From Pseudoalteromonas rubra (GTDB lineage Bacteria; Pseudomonadota; Gammaproteobacteria; Enterobacterales; Alteromonadaceae), in contig NZ_PNCJ01000009.1 in assembly GCF_005887115.1 (NCBI RefSeq), forward strand, positions 124,001 to 188,000: a DNA stretch of 64,000 bases, in the 5' to 3' direction. How positions within the stretch are numbered: position 1 is the stretch's first letter; every line of letters begins with the position of its first letter. Made by a program: the position numbers and the translations under genes. Shown here piece by piece: positions 24,393-33,538 of this stretch. The notes below the pieces were generated by a model. The model saw only the letters and a program-made list of their open reading frames with translations. It did not search any database and was not told the DNA's origin.

Positions 24393-26555
24393 CTACAGTT
24401 TGCCCTCAGCCAGGCCAATGATAAAGCCATAACTCAGCGCTATATCGTTGATTTTCTTAAAGCGACCCGATGCACCACCGTGCCCGGCAGACATATCGGT
24501 TTTTAACAACAGCGTGTTATCGTCGGTTTTATATTCGCGTAGCTTGGCAACCCATTTGGCGGGTTCAAAGTACTGTACTTGAGAATCATGCAAACCGGTT
24601 GTGACTAGCATGTTCGGGTAATTCTGTGCACTGACCTGATCATAGGGTGAATAAGAGCGCATATAGTCAAAATAGACCTTGTCATTCGGGTTACCCCATT
24701 CGTCATACTCATTGGTTGTCAGCGGTAATGACTCATCCAGCATGGTATTGATCACGTCCACAAAGGGCACTGCCGAGTGTACGCCGTGATACAGCTCAGG
24801 CTCTTGGTTGATCACCGCACCCATTAACAGGCCGCCGGCGCTGCCACCACGAGCATACAAACGTTTTGGATCGCCATAACCTGACTTAGTCAATTCCTTA
24901 GTGACGTCGATGAAGTCATTGAAAGTGTTCTTCTTATTGAGCTTTTTACCATCTTCATACCAAGGTCGGCCGAGTGCCTGAGAGCCCCGAATATGGGCAA
25001 TGGCATAAACAAAGCCCCGGTCCAGCAGGCTCAACGTACTGACACGGAAGTAAGGGTCTCGGGTTGAACCGTACGAACCATAACCATATTGTAGCAGTGG
25101 ATTGGTACCATCTTTTTTGAACATGGCTTTTTTGTAGACCAGTGTGACGGGGACTTTCACGCCATCTCTGGCTGTAATGAACAGACGCTCGGAAGCGTAT
25201 TCATCGGCATTGAAATCGCCCAGTACTTTGGTTTGCTTACGCTGCGTTTTTTCCAGCGTGTTCAGGTCGATATCATAGATGGTCTCAGGCGTCGTCATGC
25301 TCTCATAGCTCACCCTGACAAAACTGCTACCCAGCTCCCGGTTGCCAGCCATCTCTGCCATATAGGCCGGATCATTGAACGACAGGGTCTTATGTGAGCG
25401 AGTTTTTAAGTCCAATACGTTCAGAGTACCGACGCCTTCAACCCGTGATTGATATACCAGGTGAGTGTCAAATAACTCTACGTCTTCCAGCTTCGCCTCA
25501 GGGTTGTGGGCTATGATGGTCTTCCATTTACGTTTATCCGACACCTCATCTTTGTGCGCTTTCATAAGCTTAAAGTTGACAGCATTGTCGTTGGTATAGA
25601 CGAAGTAATAGTCGCCTTGTTTGAGCACATTGTACTCATGCCCTTTGGTTCGAGGCAGCAGGCGATATGGCTTTGCTTGTCCGTTGTTGGCATCTATAAC
25701 GGATAGACCCTTGGCCTCTGTACTGTGGTGGACGATGTAAATTTCACTGCCGTCTTTGCTTCTTTCCAGATAGGTGTAATAGGTATTGTCTTTTTCTTCA
25801 TACACCAGCTCATCTTGTGACTGATCCTGGCCCAGTACGTGACGGTACACCTGATAACCGAGTAAGGTCACAGGGTCTTTCTTGATGTAATAAATACTGC
25901 GGTTGTCATTGCCCCACTGGATGCTGTCGGATGCGCCCTCTAATTTGTCAGTGTAAATTTCACCCGTTTCAAGGTTTTTCACACTGACTGTATAGATGCG
26001 ACGACTTAGCGTATCTTCTGCAAAGGCCATAAGCTTGCCGTCTGGGCTCACGCTTAGTGCACCCAGGCCATAGTAAGACTGGCCTTCAGCCCGCTCGTTA
26101 GCATCGAAAAGTTGGATCGGTTTGGTGCCATCTGCATTCTTGCTGCGATAGTAAATACGATATTCCTGATCGCCTTTTACTTCACTGAAGTAGTAATAGT
26201 CACCGCGTTTGTACGGCACACTGCGGTCATCTTTGGCGATCTTATTTTTGATTTCTTCAAACAAGTCTTTGCGCAGTGACTCAATGGGCGCGAGTTTAGA
26301 ATCGGCATAGCGGTTTTCCTGCTCAAGATGAGACAGCACTTGCTCTGAGCTACGGGTGTCGTCGCGTAGCCAGTGATAATTATCGACCAGTTTGTAGCCA
26401 TGGATCTCGGTTACATGAGGTATTTTCTGTGCAACCGGTGGCTGAACCTGTTGTTGAATAGCCTGAGTGTCTGTGCTTTGTGTTGGTGTTGTCTGGCTGC
26501 ATGCGCTGGCCAGCATAATCGCACCTGCAATGGCGCTGAATTTGAGGGTTGTCAT
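24393..26555 (-). CDS. Exported oligopeptidase B-like S9A peptidase
   Basis: A 720-residue family S9A serine peptidase most like oligopeptidase B/PtrB, which cleaves peptides after Arg or Lys. Unlike cytoplasmic PtrB it has a lipoprotein-type signal (AGAIMLASAC, Cys19). HGYKLVDNYHWLRDD is the characteristic N-terminal PtrB motif. The beta-propeller covers about 80-420, and the hydrolase domain holds RGGSAGGLLMG with the nucleophile S572, plus DESLPLTTNEYDEWGNP and the C-terminal MSAGHGG with the catalytic His. GGATAG precedes ATG 26555. It is a single gene ending in a hairpin pair and probably acts in the periplasm on peptide nutrients. Confidence 0.9.
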   Translation of the reverse strand: MTTLKFSAIAGAIMLASACSQTTPTQSTDTQAIQQQVQPPVAQKIPHVTEIHGYKLVDNYHWLRDDTRSSEQVLSHLEQENRYADSKLAPIESLRKDLFEEIKNKIAKDDRSVPYKRGDYYYFSEVKGDQEYRIYYRSKNADGTKPIQLFDANERAEGQSYYGLGALSVSPDGKLMAFAEDTLSRRIYTVSVKNLETGEIYTDKLEGASDSIQWGNDNRSIYYIKKDPVTLLGYQVYRHVLGQDQSQDELVYEEKDNTYYTYLERSKDGSEIYIVHHSTEAKGLSVIDANNGQAKPYRLLPRTKGHEYNVLKQGDYYFVYTNDNAVNFKLMKAHKDEVSDKRKWKTIIAHNPEAKLEDVELFDTHLVYQSRVEGVGTLNVLDLKTRSHKTLSFNDPAYMAEMAGNRELGSSFVRVSYESMTTPETIYDIDLNTLEKTQRKQTKVLGDFNADEYASERLFITARDGVKVPVTLVYKKAMFKKDGTNPLLQYGYGSYGSTRDPYFRVSTLSLLDRGFVYAIAHIRGSQALGRPWYEDGKKLNKKNTFNDFIDVTKELTKSGYGDPKRLYARGGSAGGLLMGAVINQEPELYHGVHSAVPFVDVINTMLDESLPLTTNEYDEWGNPNDKVYFDYMRSYSPYDQVSAQNYPNMLVTTGLHDSQVQYFEPAKWVAKLREYKTDDNTLLLKTDMSAGHGGASGRFKKINDIALSYGFIIGLAEGKL

Positions 26556-26727
26556 GTCTATCCTTTTTTGACATTCGAGGCGAGCCTCGGTTGGTCAGTC
26601 AAATGAGCCGATGCTCAAATGTGTTTAATTTGATTGTTGTCGGATTGTAATCTCATCTTTAACAAAAGTACAAAGGGCCTGAGACAAGTGGGGAGGTTTG
26701 ACGGGTAGGTGCAATGATTTGGTAAGG

Positions 26728-26749
26728 GCCAGCTCTTTGGCGAGCTGGC
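26728..26749 (-). terminator. Hairpin after the small lipoprotein gene
   Basis: GCCAGCTC (26728-26735), loop of 6, GAGCTGGC (26742-26749): a perfect 8-bp stem 12 bases beyond the lipoprotein stop. No T-run on the minus strand, so only a possible terminator. Confidence 0.5.
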
Positions 26750-26760
26750 ATACCCTGATG

Positions 26761-26952
26761 TTAGCAGTTTTCGTTTTCTGCATTGAGGTTTTCTTTGGCT
26801 TTCTCACACAAGTCTTCAGCCTTGTTCTGTACATCTGTAATGGCCTCGTCTACGCGCTCACCAGCGTCCTCAGCAGGACCATCAGAACAACCTGTCAGAC
26901 CCAAAATAGTGATAAAAAAAGTGGCCTTAAGTGCAGTAATCATGTGTTTCAT
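26761..26952 (-). CDS. Small acidic lipoprotein
   Basis: A 63-residue protein with a lipoprotein signal (FITILGLTGC, Cys at residue 22). The mature region of about 40 residues is acidic and predicted helical, with heptad-like spacing (ERVDEAITDVQNKAEDLCEK) and two further Cys. It resembles entericidin/YgdI-like small lipoproteins only in general form. ATG 26952 has GGAG six bases upstream, so it is very likely a real gene. It heads leftwards out of an envelope-stress group (DUF1328, DUF2383, MscS, BON). Confidence 0.75.
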   Translation of the reverse strand: MKHMITALKATFFITILGLTGCSDGPAEDAGERVDEAITDVQNKAEDLCEKAKENLNAENENC

Positions 26953-26991
26953 ATTGTGCTCCTTAAAATTTAATGAAGTAACTTGTGGCTG

Positions 26992-27162
26992 CTAAGCGTT
27001 TGGCTTTTTAATCACAGGCAGCACAAACGACAGCAAAACCAGGGCAATAAAAACAAAGAACAATATTTGTGCAATGCCTGCTGCGGCACCGGCGATACCA
27101 CTAAAACCCAGAATGGCACTGATCAGTGCAAGTACTAAAAATCCGAGTGACCAACGTAACAT
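26992..27162 (-). CDS. DUF1328 small membrane protein (YtjA-like)
   Basis: A 56-residue, two-helix inner-membrane protein of the DUF1328/YtjA family. The sequence starts [19 protein letters not shown] and continues with the glycine/alanine-rich [10 protein letters not shown] turn, which is diagnostic. Function is unknown; members are often induced by osmotic or envelope stress. ATG 27162 is preceded by an excellent GGAGG. An in-frame extension to 27318 is not coding-like. It is placed between the small lipoprotein and the DUF2383 gene, all leftward. Confidence 0.88.
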   Translation of the reverse strand: MLRWSLGFLVLALISAILGFSGIAGAAAGIAQILFFVFIALVLLSFVLPVIKKPNA

Positions 27163-27233
27163 GTGAACCTCCTGTTTGTGTTTAATCAGGCAGGGCCTGC
27201 GCCCTGCATTACCAAAGGTGCGACCGTGACGCC

Positions 27234-27680
27234 CTAAGCAGTCAGCTCCTGCAGCGCTTTCATTTCGTTGTGACATGCTTGCATGCGAACCTGGACCTGC
27301 CTTAAGTCCTGAACACACTGAGGCGGTAATGCTTGCTCCAGTGCGTCGCTGATCTTGTTAAGCACCTTGTCTTCAACTTCTTCCAGTTGTGCGATGTAAG
27401 TGTGAGTCTTGTCGCTGCTCAATCCGCCCAATACCTGAGTATAATGTTCCCTCAGCTTAACCAGACTGTTTGTGTTTGTTTCGCGCTCGCCTTCGTCAAT
27501 CAGAACGTACGTTTGCAGCGTCGAAATTGCCTGAACCTTTTCCGTGATTATGGTGTTGAAAATGGCACAGATATGCTCGTCGTCCACTTTCTCTTTGGCA
27601 TCTTTGTAAAATTCAACACCACCATTAAGCACCTTGACTAACTCCTTTAAAGGTTTCATATCGTAGTTTGAATGTGTCAT
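27234..27680 (-). CDS. DUF2383/PA2169-family four-helix-bundle protein
   Basis: A 148-residue ferritin-like four-helix-bundle protein of the PA2169/DUF2383 family. The first half carries [19 protein letters not shown] and the second half amphipathic helices with many Glu and Gln. The family is associated with stress response, with no proven activity. There are Cys residues in EHICAIF, PPQCVQD and QACHNEM. It belongs to the leftward group with DUF1328 and MscS; the gap to the next gene is 71 bp. The start is ATG 27680. Confidence 0.82.
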   Translation of the reverse strand: MTHSNYDMKPLKELVKVLNGGVEFYKDAKEKVDDEHICAIFNTIITEKVQAISTLQTYVLIDEGERETNTNSLVKLREHYTQVLGGLSSDKTHTYIAQLEEVEDKVLNKISDALEQALPPQCVQDLRQVQVRMQACHNEMKALQELTA

Positions 27681-27826
27681 CGTTTAACTCCTTACTTGAT
27701 TGCTTAAGCTTGTTAGTTGCTTTGACTAATGCATTGCCCGTACCAGATTTAAAGTTATTAAATATCAATATCTTAATGGTTTTATGATAAACGAGCGATG
27801 CAAGCTTTACCTTGTGTCTGTAACTT

Positions 27827-28777
27827 TTACGCTTCACTACTGGGTACTTCTTTCCCACTTTGCTGTTTGTGAGCACGCTGGCGCATATTGACTTGCATGT
27901 CCCCCAGATTAGTACCGCCTTTGGCATTAAAATCCAGCGTACGAATAGGAAAGGGAATAAGAATATCGTTTTCTTCCAGGGTTTTGCGGATCGCAATAAT
28001 GGCTTTGTGGCGCATCTGCATAAAGCCAATCTCACCAGGATAGTCAATCCAGAACCACACCAGCAGGTTGACTGAGCTATCACCAAACCCGCAGGCATAG
28101 ACATCGGTTTCGTGTTGTTTTATGACGCCATCCAGCTCGTTTATGGCTTCCACAATCACAGATTCGGCCTCCTCGATATCATCGGCATAAGAGATCCCTA
28201 CTTCTATTTCTATCCGTCGGGTGGCCAGGCGCGAGTAGTTGATCAATTCATTTTTAAACAGGATCTTATTGGGCACTATGGCCAGCTGACCATAAAAGTT
28301 CTCAATTAACGTATTGCGCAGGTTAACCCGGCGGACGGTGCCGAAGGTGTCGCCGGCTTCGACCACATCGCCAACCCGGAAAGGTTTGCGAATGCCCATC
28401 ACCACCCCGGCTATCATGTTTTCGGTCATATCCTGAAAGGCAAAACCGATTGCCAGTCCTATGATGCCGGCACCGGCAAGTAGTGACGCCACCGCTTTTG
28501 ACAGCCCCATAATATCCAGGGCAAAGAAAAACCCGATCGCAACCAGGATCATACGGCAGATCCCTGCAATCAGCCCGGCTATCTGGTTTGACTCAAACAA
28601 GCGTTTAAGCAAGGTCAGCAGCCAGCGAGCAAGAAATTTAGACAGAATCACAAACACAATAAAAATGAGTGTTGCAATGACCAGGTTGGGTAAATTCTTA
28701 ATTGTCAGTTCGGCCCAGTGGACGAGCTTCTCATTGATCAGCGACCAGAAGTCTTGTGGGGTAAATGTAAATGACAT
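27827..28777 (-). CDS. MscS-family mechanosensitive channel
   Basis: A 316-residue small-conductance mechanosensitive channel. It has three transmembrane helices (about 28-48, 70-90, 95-120) and a pore helix with the glycine/alanine pattern SLLAGAGIIGLAIGFAFQD. The MscS beta domain follows with RKPFRVGDVVEAGDTFGTV and IVPNKILF, then a cytoplasmic alpha/beta domain. A 30-residue polar tail follows. It should open on membrane tension and release solutes during osmotic downshock. GGAGG precedes ATG 28777. It is divergent from the BON-domain gene across 250 bp, which presumably contains stress-responsive promoters. Confidence 0.93.
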   Translation of the reverse strand: MSFTFTPQDFWSLINEKLVHWAELTIKNLPNLVIATLIFIVFVILSKFLARWLLTLLKRLFESNQIAGLIAGICRMILVAIGFFFALDIMGLSKAVASLLAGAGIIGLAIGFAFQDMTENMIAGVVMGIRKPFRVGDVVEAGDTFGTVRRVNLRNTLIENFYGQLAIVPNKILFKNELINYSRLATRRIEIEVGISYADDIEEAESVIVEAINELDGVIKQHETDVYACGFGDSSVNLLVWFWIDYPGEIGFMQMRHKAIIAIRKTLEENDILIPFPIRTLDFNAKGGTNLGDMQVNMRQRAHKQQSGKEVPSSEA

Positions 28778-29027
28778 AACGCCTCCTTATTTGTATCTAG
28801 TGATAGCAGCAGGGAGCGTGCCATTGGGCTATATGTTTAATTTCAATAGGTTAGTGAAAGTCGCGGAGGCCTGTGTAGAATTTTCCAGTAAATAGTTCCA
28901 CACCGGTATGTAAAAGATACAGGCAAAAGGCAGAGGGAATTATCTAACCATATGATTTTAAATGGCTAAATCGGTTGGCACGCAAGCTGCACCTGTCAAA
29001 GTGAACTCATCCACAAGGAGAATGATT

Positions 29028-29588
29028 ATGAAACGCACAATTCTAACACTTGCTTTTGCTACGGCTTTTTCAACTTCAGCGGTTAACGCTGCTGACAATC
29101 AGTGGGAAAAAGAGGCCAGCGACGCCTGGATAGACGGTAAAGCTGAAGCCACTTTATTGTTCAATGGCAACCTGAATTCGTTCGACATCAACACAGATGT
29201 GAAAAACGGCGTGGTGGTCCTCACAGGTAAGGTCGACCACAGCGTTGATAAAAAACTGGCAACTGAGCTGTTGATCGGTATTGACGGTGTAAAAGAGGTA
29301 GACAACCGCTTGACTGTGGTATCAGAGGACAAAGATAAAGATGACAAAGGCGATGCTGAGTCTGACTTTGTCGATGCCAAAATCGCGACAGTGATTAAAA
29401 CCCGTCTGCTGTTTGATACTGACATCAGCGGTACCGACATCGATGTTGATGTTGACAATCAAACCGTGACGCTGACCGGTGAAGTTGAATCAGACGCTGA
29501 AAAGCAGCTGGTGGTCAATATTGCAGCGAACGCGGACGATGTAAAGCGTGTTAGCAACAAGCTGACCGTTGTTGATGAACGCTCATAG
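29028..29588 (+). CDS. Periplasmic protein with two BON domains (OsmY-like)
   Basis: A 186-residue OsmY-like protein. A signal peptide (about 1-22, ending VNAAD) is followed by two BON domains, about 30-95 and 108-180. Each has the repeated pattern of a helix, a strand with VKNGVVVLTGKVD or VDNQTVTLTGEVE, and ending VDNRLTVV or VSNKLTVV. An acidic linker (EDKDKDDKGDAESD) joins them. BON domains bind phospholipid and stabilise the envelope during osmotic stress. The start is ATG 29028 (AGGAG seven bases upstream) rather than 29022. A terminator follows at 29616-29639. Confidence 0.9.
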   Translation: MKRTILTLAFATAFSTSAVNAADNQWEKEASDAWIDGKAEATLLFNGNLNSFDINTDVKNGVVVLTGKVDHSVDKKLATELLIGIDGVKEVDNRLTVVSEDKDKDDKGDAESDFVDAKIATVIKTRLLFDTDISGTDIDVDVDNQTVTLTGEVESDAEKQLVVNIAANADDVKRVSNKLTVVDERS

Positions 29589-29615
29589 AGCAATACAATT
29601 ACTCCGTTGACTTTT

Positions 29616-29639
29616 AGGCACGCTTAGCGTGCCTTTTTT
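29616..29639 (+). terminator. Rho-independent terminator of the BON-domain gene
   Basis: AGGCACGC (29616-29623), loop TTA, GCGTGCCT (29627-29634), followed by five more T. It overlaps the stop codon region of the convergent hybrid-kinase gene. Confidence 0.93.
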
Positions 29640-31587
29640 ATGCGCTTTGTACAACGGTAGCCAGATCAGGGAGCGACACGGGTTTGAGTAATACCTGATT
29701 GATTGGGTAAGAGAGCAGGGCGTCAGGGTCGGGCTCACTGCCGCTCACTACTACCAGGTTGGCTGGGCTTTGGTGCTTGTGCACAGCTGCAGCCAGTGCC
29801 AGCCCTGAACCATCGGGCAAGTTCATATCCAGCATCACGATATCAAATGTAGCGCACTTTTCCAGCTCGTGCAGACCTTCAGCGCAACTGCCCGCGACAA
29901 CGACCTCACACTCCAAAGACTCTAGCAGGATCTTCATTAAATTGCGTGCATCCGGATCGTCTTCAACCAGTAAGATACGCTTTTTTTGAGCACTAGCCAT
30001 AGCTGGCTCAGTAGAATGGCGCTCCTCAGTTGAGTGCGCCGACAGATAACTTTGCAGGCACGACTCAAGTTGAACAAGGTTAACGGGCTTGGTCAGCGTA
30101 TCATTGAAACCCAGTGCTTTGAGTGTTGCCAAATTGCTTTTTTGAGCTGCGGCTGTAAGCGAAATAATTGGTGTGGTAATGCCCTGTGCGCGCAATTTAA
30201 CTATGGCGTCTTTGCCGTTTAATATTGGCATATGCAAGTCCATAAACACCAGGTCAAAGCGGGCATCAGGGTGAGTGAGCAAATCCCATGCAACCTGGCC
30301 ATTTTCGGCATAGCTGACTTCGGCACCTGTGGCTGTTATGAGTTGCCCCAGCAGTTGGCGAATTTCGGGTAAGTCTTCTACTACCAGCACTTTCCCAGAC
30401 AAATTCGTTGTCTGACCAGATGGCTGACTGACAGGCGGGTCGAACAAGTCTAACTGACCAAGTCGGCCTGAACATTGACCTGCCCTGATGGTAAAGGTAA
30501 AGGTACTGCCACTTCCTACGGTTGACTCAACCTGTAAACTTCCGCCAAGCAGGCGGATCAGTGCGCAGCTTATAGCCAGTCCAAGGCCTGCGCCTTCCTC
30601 ACTGCGAGTTGTGCTATCTTGTACTTGCTCGAAGGGTTTAAAAATATGTGCCAGTTTATCTTGTGGGATACCAATGCCGGTGTCTACAATCGCAAAACAA
30701 AGTTTCTCTTCAGCCGCTGTCTGCACCCGAATTGCAACCTGACCACTTGGCGTGAATTTTATGGCGTTGTATACCAAGTTGATCAACACTTGTTTCAGAC
30801 GTTTTTCGTCAGATTCAATGCAGGCAGGCAAGTTGTCGTCAGCATGAATAGCGAACTGAATGTTTTTCTTTTCAGCAGCCATAGAAAACAGGTTATGCAG
30901 ATCGGTAAGCAACGAGGCTAAGCAGATCTCATTAAGCTCCACCTGCAGGCTGTTAGCATTGATTTTTGACAAGTCCAGCACGTCGTTGAGCAGGTTCAGC
31001 AAATGCTGACTGTTATTGTGAATGATGGATAATTCGGGTTTGATATTGTCCAGTTCGCTGCGGGTCAGTAGCAGATCGGTATAGCCCATGATGGAAGTAA
31101 GAGGGGTGCGTAACTCGTGACTAAGATGCGCCAGAAAGCGATCTTTAGCGCGACTCGTTGCCTGCGCTCGGAGCCGCTCCAGGCGCTCATTTTCAAGCTC
31201 CCTGCGGGATAAGGCGTAACGGATAGCGCGGATAAATCGTGGGCTGCTGATCTCGGACTTAAGCAAGAAATCTTGTGCACCCAGTGCCAGTGCATCTGCG
31301 TCCAGCACCTCATCGGCCTGGCCTGTGAGCATCATAAACGAGGTATTGATGGGCAGGGCTTTGGCGGCTTCAAGAATGGTCAGGCCGGTATGTCCGCCAA
31401 GCTGGTGGTCAAGCAGGCAGAGATCGAACTGATCAGATTCCAGTGCCTGCAGCACGTCATCATGTTCGCTGAGCCAGGTGACATCAAACTGATAATTGGG
31501 CACTTGTTGTAAGTAATCCAGTGCCAGTACATAGTCGTCTTCATCGTCCTCTACCAGCAGTAGCTTAACCACCTGCGCATTTTGCAT
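29638..31587 (-). CDS. Hybrid signalling protein REC-HisKA-HATPase-REC-REC
   Basis: A 649-residue soluble hybrid kinase. A first receiver domain has phospho-acceptor D60 (LCLLDHQLGG). A HisKA domain follows with H157 in AHLSHELRTPLTS, then an HATPase_c domain with the N box NLVYNAIKF, DTGIGIP, GAGLGLAIS. Two more receivers carry FMDLHMPILNG and VMLDMNLPDGSG. There is no transmembrane or periplasmic sensor, so it likely takes signal from its operon partners through the N-terminal REC. It is the last of a six-gene leftward operon (9 bp after the CheY-like gene). ATG 31587 has GGAG upstream. Such architecture suits a multistep phosphorelay. Confidence 0.93.
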   Translation of the reverse strand: MQNAQVVKLLLVEDDEDDYVLALDYLQQVPNYQFDVTWLSEHDDVLQALESDQFDLCLLDHQLGGHTGLTILEAAKALPINTSFMMLTGQADEVLDADALALGAQDFLLKSEISSPRFIRAIRYALSRRELENERLERLRAQATSRAKDRFLAHLSHELRTPLTSIMGYTDLLLTRSELDNIKPELSIIHNNSQHLLNLLNDVLDLSKINANSLQVELNEICLASLLTDLHNLFSMAAEKKNIQFAIHADDNLPACIESDEKRLKQVLINLVYNAIKFTPSGQVAIRVQTAAEEKLCFAIVDTGIGIPQDKLAHIFKPFEQVQDSTTRSEEGAGLGLAISCALIRLLGGSLQVESTVGSGSTFTFTIRAGQCSGRLGQLDLFDPPVSQPSGQTTNLSGKVLVVEDLPEIRQLLGQLITATGAEVSYAENGQVAWDLLTHPDARFDLVFMDLHMPILNGKDAIVKLRAQGITTPIISLTAAAQKSNLATLKALGFNDTLTKPVNLVQLESCLQSYLSAHSTEERHSTEPAMASAQKKRILLVEDDPDARNLMKILLESLECEVVVAGSCAEGLHELEKCATFDIVMLDMNLPDGSGLALAAAVHKHQSPANLVVVSGSEPDPDALLSYPINQVLLKPVSLPDLATVVQSA

Positions 31588-31596
31588 CTGCGTCTC

Positions 31597-32043
31597 CTAA
31601 GGTAATTCGACGATTTCAATCCAATACTTGCCAAGCTGACGCATCAGTTCGACCAGTCCATCGAAGTTCACGGGCTTGGAAATATACGACGCGGCACCGA
31701 GATCATAGCCTCTGAGTTTGTCTTCTTCTTCCTTTGAGGTCGTGAGGATCACCACGGGGATTGAGCGCAGTGTTGGATCCGCCTTAATCTTTTGTAGCGC
31801 TTCACGACCGTCCATTCGTGGCATGTTGAGATCCAGCAAAATAATGCTGGGCCGCGGATATGCCGTTTTATCTTCAAACGGCGGCTCATTGTTCAGATAA
31901 GCTAACAGCTCAACACCATCGTGCACAAAATTTAGATTGTTCAGTACTCGACTTTCTTGCAAGGCATCCTGGGTCAGCAGACGATCGTCTTCATCGTCGT
32001 CTGCCATCAAAATATTAATGCGTCTGGTTGATAAGCTACTCAT
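31597..32043 (-). CDS. Single-domain response regulator (Rcp1-like)
   Basis: A 148-residue stand-alone receiver of the Rcp1 type. The acidic cluster MADDDEDDRLL, the phospho-acceptor D71 (IILLDLNMPRMDG), the switch Thr in VVILTTSKEEEDK and the Lys in YISKPVNFDG are all present. There is no output domain, so it probably passes phosphate between partners. It overlaps the CHASE3 kinase gene by 8 bases and precedes the hybrid kinase by 9 bp. Rcp1-like regulators are typically paired with Cph1-like kinases, which is the type of the adjacent kinase. Confidence 0.92.
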   Translation of the reverse strand: MSSLSTRRINILMADDDEDDRLLTQDALQESRVLNNLNFVHDGVELLAYLNNEPPFEDKTAYPRPSIILLDLNMPRMDGREALQKIKADPTLRSIPVVILTTSKEEEDKLRGYDLGAASYISKPVNFDGLVELMRQLGKYWIEIVELP

Positions 32044-33538
32044 CGGCGGTGTCCTTTAATGTGAGAGTGGAAGCAAGGTCAGGCAACAGGATGCGAAAAG
32101 TGGTGCCCTGGCCTTGAATACTGTGCGCACTGATCTGCCCGCCATGACGTTCGACTATGCGTCGGCATACGGCAAGACCAATACCCGTACCTTCATAAGA
32201 TTTACGGGTATGCAGGCGTTGAAACGGGGTAAATATTTTTTCGCTATATTCGGCGGCAAAGCCAATACCATTGTCGGTGAGATCAATTTCCAGCCAGTCG
32301 CATTCAATGTCTTCAAGTAACTTGCTGGGTGCTGTGGTTTTGCTCATGGTTATGGCAATCTGTGGCGGCACGCCCTCGCGGCGGAATTTCATGGCGTTGG
32401 ATAGCAAATTCAAAAATAATTGGTGGAGCTGGACAGGGTCGCCTTCAATGGTCGGCAAGGGGTCAACCTGAATACGGGCATTGGTGTCGCTGATGGTGAT
32501 CTCCAGGTCATCCAGTACAGTCTCTACGAGTGGACTAAGTGCGACATCTTCGAACGCTTTTCCTTTGGTCGTTACTCTGGACAAAGAGAGCAGATCGGTG
32601 ATTAACACTGACATCCGTTTGGCAGCGTTGTCCATTCTGGACAGGTAATCCTTGCCTTTTTCATCAAGCAGCGCTTCGTAATTGGCCTTGATACGATCAG
32701 AAAACGCGCGAATTTTTCGTAGCGGCTCTTGTAAGTCATGAGAAGCGATGAATGCAAAGTCTTCGAGCTCGCGATTGCTACGGGTCAGCTCATCTGCGTA
32801 TAGCTCCAGTGCCTGAGTGCGCTCTTTCACTTTATCTTCGAGTTGCTCATTGTAGCGTTCCAGCTGTTCTTTTGAACGACGAACACTGTGCAGATGTTTA
32901 ATTAAAAACCCTAAAAACAGGGTGCTGATCAGGGTGCTTAACACCGTGAACCAGATCAGGTTGTCTTTTGCGGTTTCCCGTGCCTGCGTCAGGCGCGCCA
33001 TCAACAGGTTTCGGATCTCGGTCTCTTCAGTCATGATGGTGGCGTATAGGGTGCGCAAGTCAATCCCGGTACTTCGCACATCGTCCAGCATTCTGTGTGG
33101 TTCAAGCTGCTCATTGTCCCTTGCCAGCGCTACACTGGCAGATAAAGACTCAAATTTAATCCGGGCATGCTGAATATAACGTTCCAGGCGTTGCTGCTGA
33201 GGAGGGCTTTCCGAGCGGATTGTCTGGGCTTCGCTCAGGCTGTGTTCAAATTTTTTCAGTGCAATTTTATAGGGAGCCAGATCGCTTTCGCGCTGGGAAA
33301 TGAGATAGCCTCGCTGCCCGGATTCGGCATTAAGAATGTCAATGTGCAATTGATCGACCCTAAGCATGACTTCGCCGGTATTTTGCAGGCTGTGTTGAAT
33401 TCTGGCGATTTCATCGGTGTTTTTTAATCCCAAAGTGGCCACTAATATGACCCCTGTCAGGATCAACAGCGGGATTAGCCACACCATACTTTGTAGATAC
33501 CGGGAGTGATTGAATGCGTGCACAGTCGTTTCCGTCAA
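32036..33538 (-). CDS. CHASE3-domain sensor histidine kinase
   Basis: A 500-residue membrane kinase. TM1 is at about 18-38, a periplasmic CHASE3 domain follows (about 45-180, with LNAESGQRGYLIS), and TM2 lies at about 190-212. A coiled coil precedes a Cph1-like HisKA with SHDLQEPLRKIRAF and an HATPase with NLLSNAMKF, DNGIGFA, GTGIGLAVC. The first codon is TTG at 33536-33538 and overlaps the TGA of the upstream 66-residue gene in TTGA, suggesting translational coupling; the next Met (residue 18) would cut into TM1. It overlaps the next gene by 8 bases. It senses an unknown extracytoplasmic signal. Confidence 0.9.
   Translation of the reverse strand: MTETTVHAFNHSRYLQSMVWLIPLLILTGVILVATLGLKNTDEIARIQHSLQNTGEVMLRVDQLHIDILNAESGQRGYLISQRESDLAPYKIALKKFEHSLSEAQTIRSESPPQQQRLERYIQHARIKFESLSASVALARDNEQLEPHRMLDDVRSTGIDLRTLYATIMTEETEIRNLLMARLTQARETAKDNLIWFTVLSTLISTLFLGFLIKHLHSVRRSKEQLERYNEQLEDKVKERTQALELYADELTRSNRELEDFAFIASHDLQEPLRKIRAFSDRIKANYEALLDEKGKDYLSRMDNAAKRMSVLITDLLSLSRVTTKGKAFEDVALSPLVETVLDDLEITISDTNARIQVDPLPTIEGDPVQLHQLFLNLLSNAMKFRREGVPPQIAITMSKTTAPSKLLEDIECDWLEIDLTDNGIGFAAEYSEKIFTPFQRLHTRKSYEGTGIGLAVCRRIVERHGGQISAHSIQGQGTTFRILLPDLASTLTLKDTADE

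Noticed and set aside
27625-28104. 159-codon minus-strand frame overlapping MscS and DUF2383
   Set aside because: Shadow of the MscS C-terminus in another frame; no own ribosome site.
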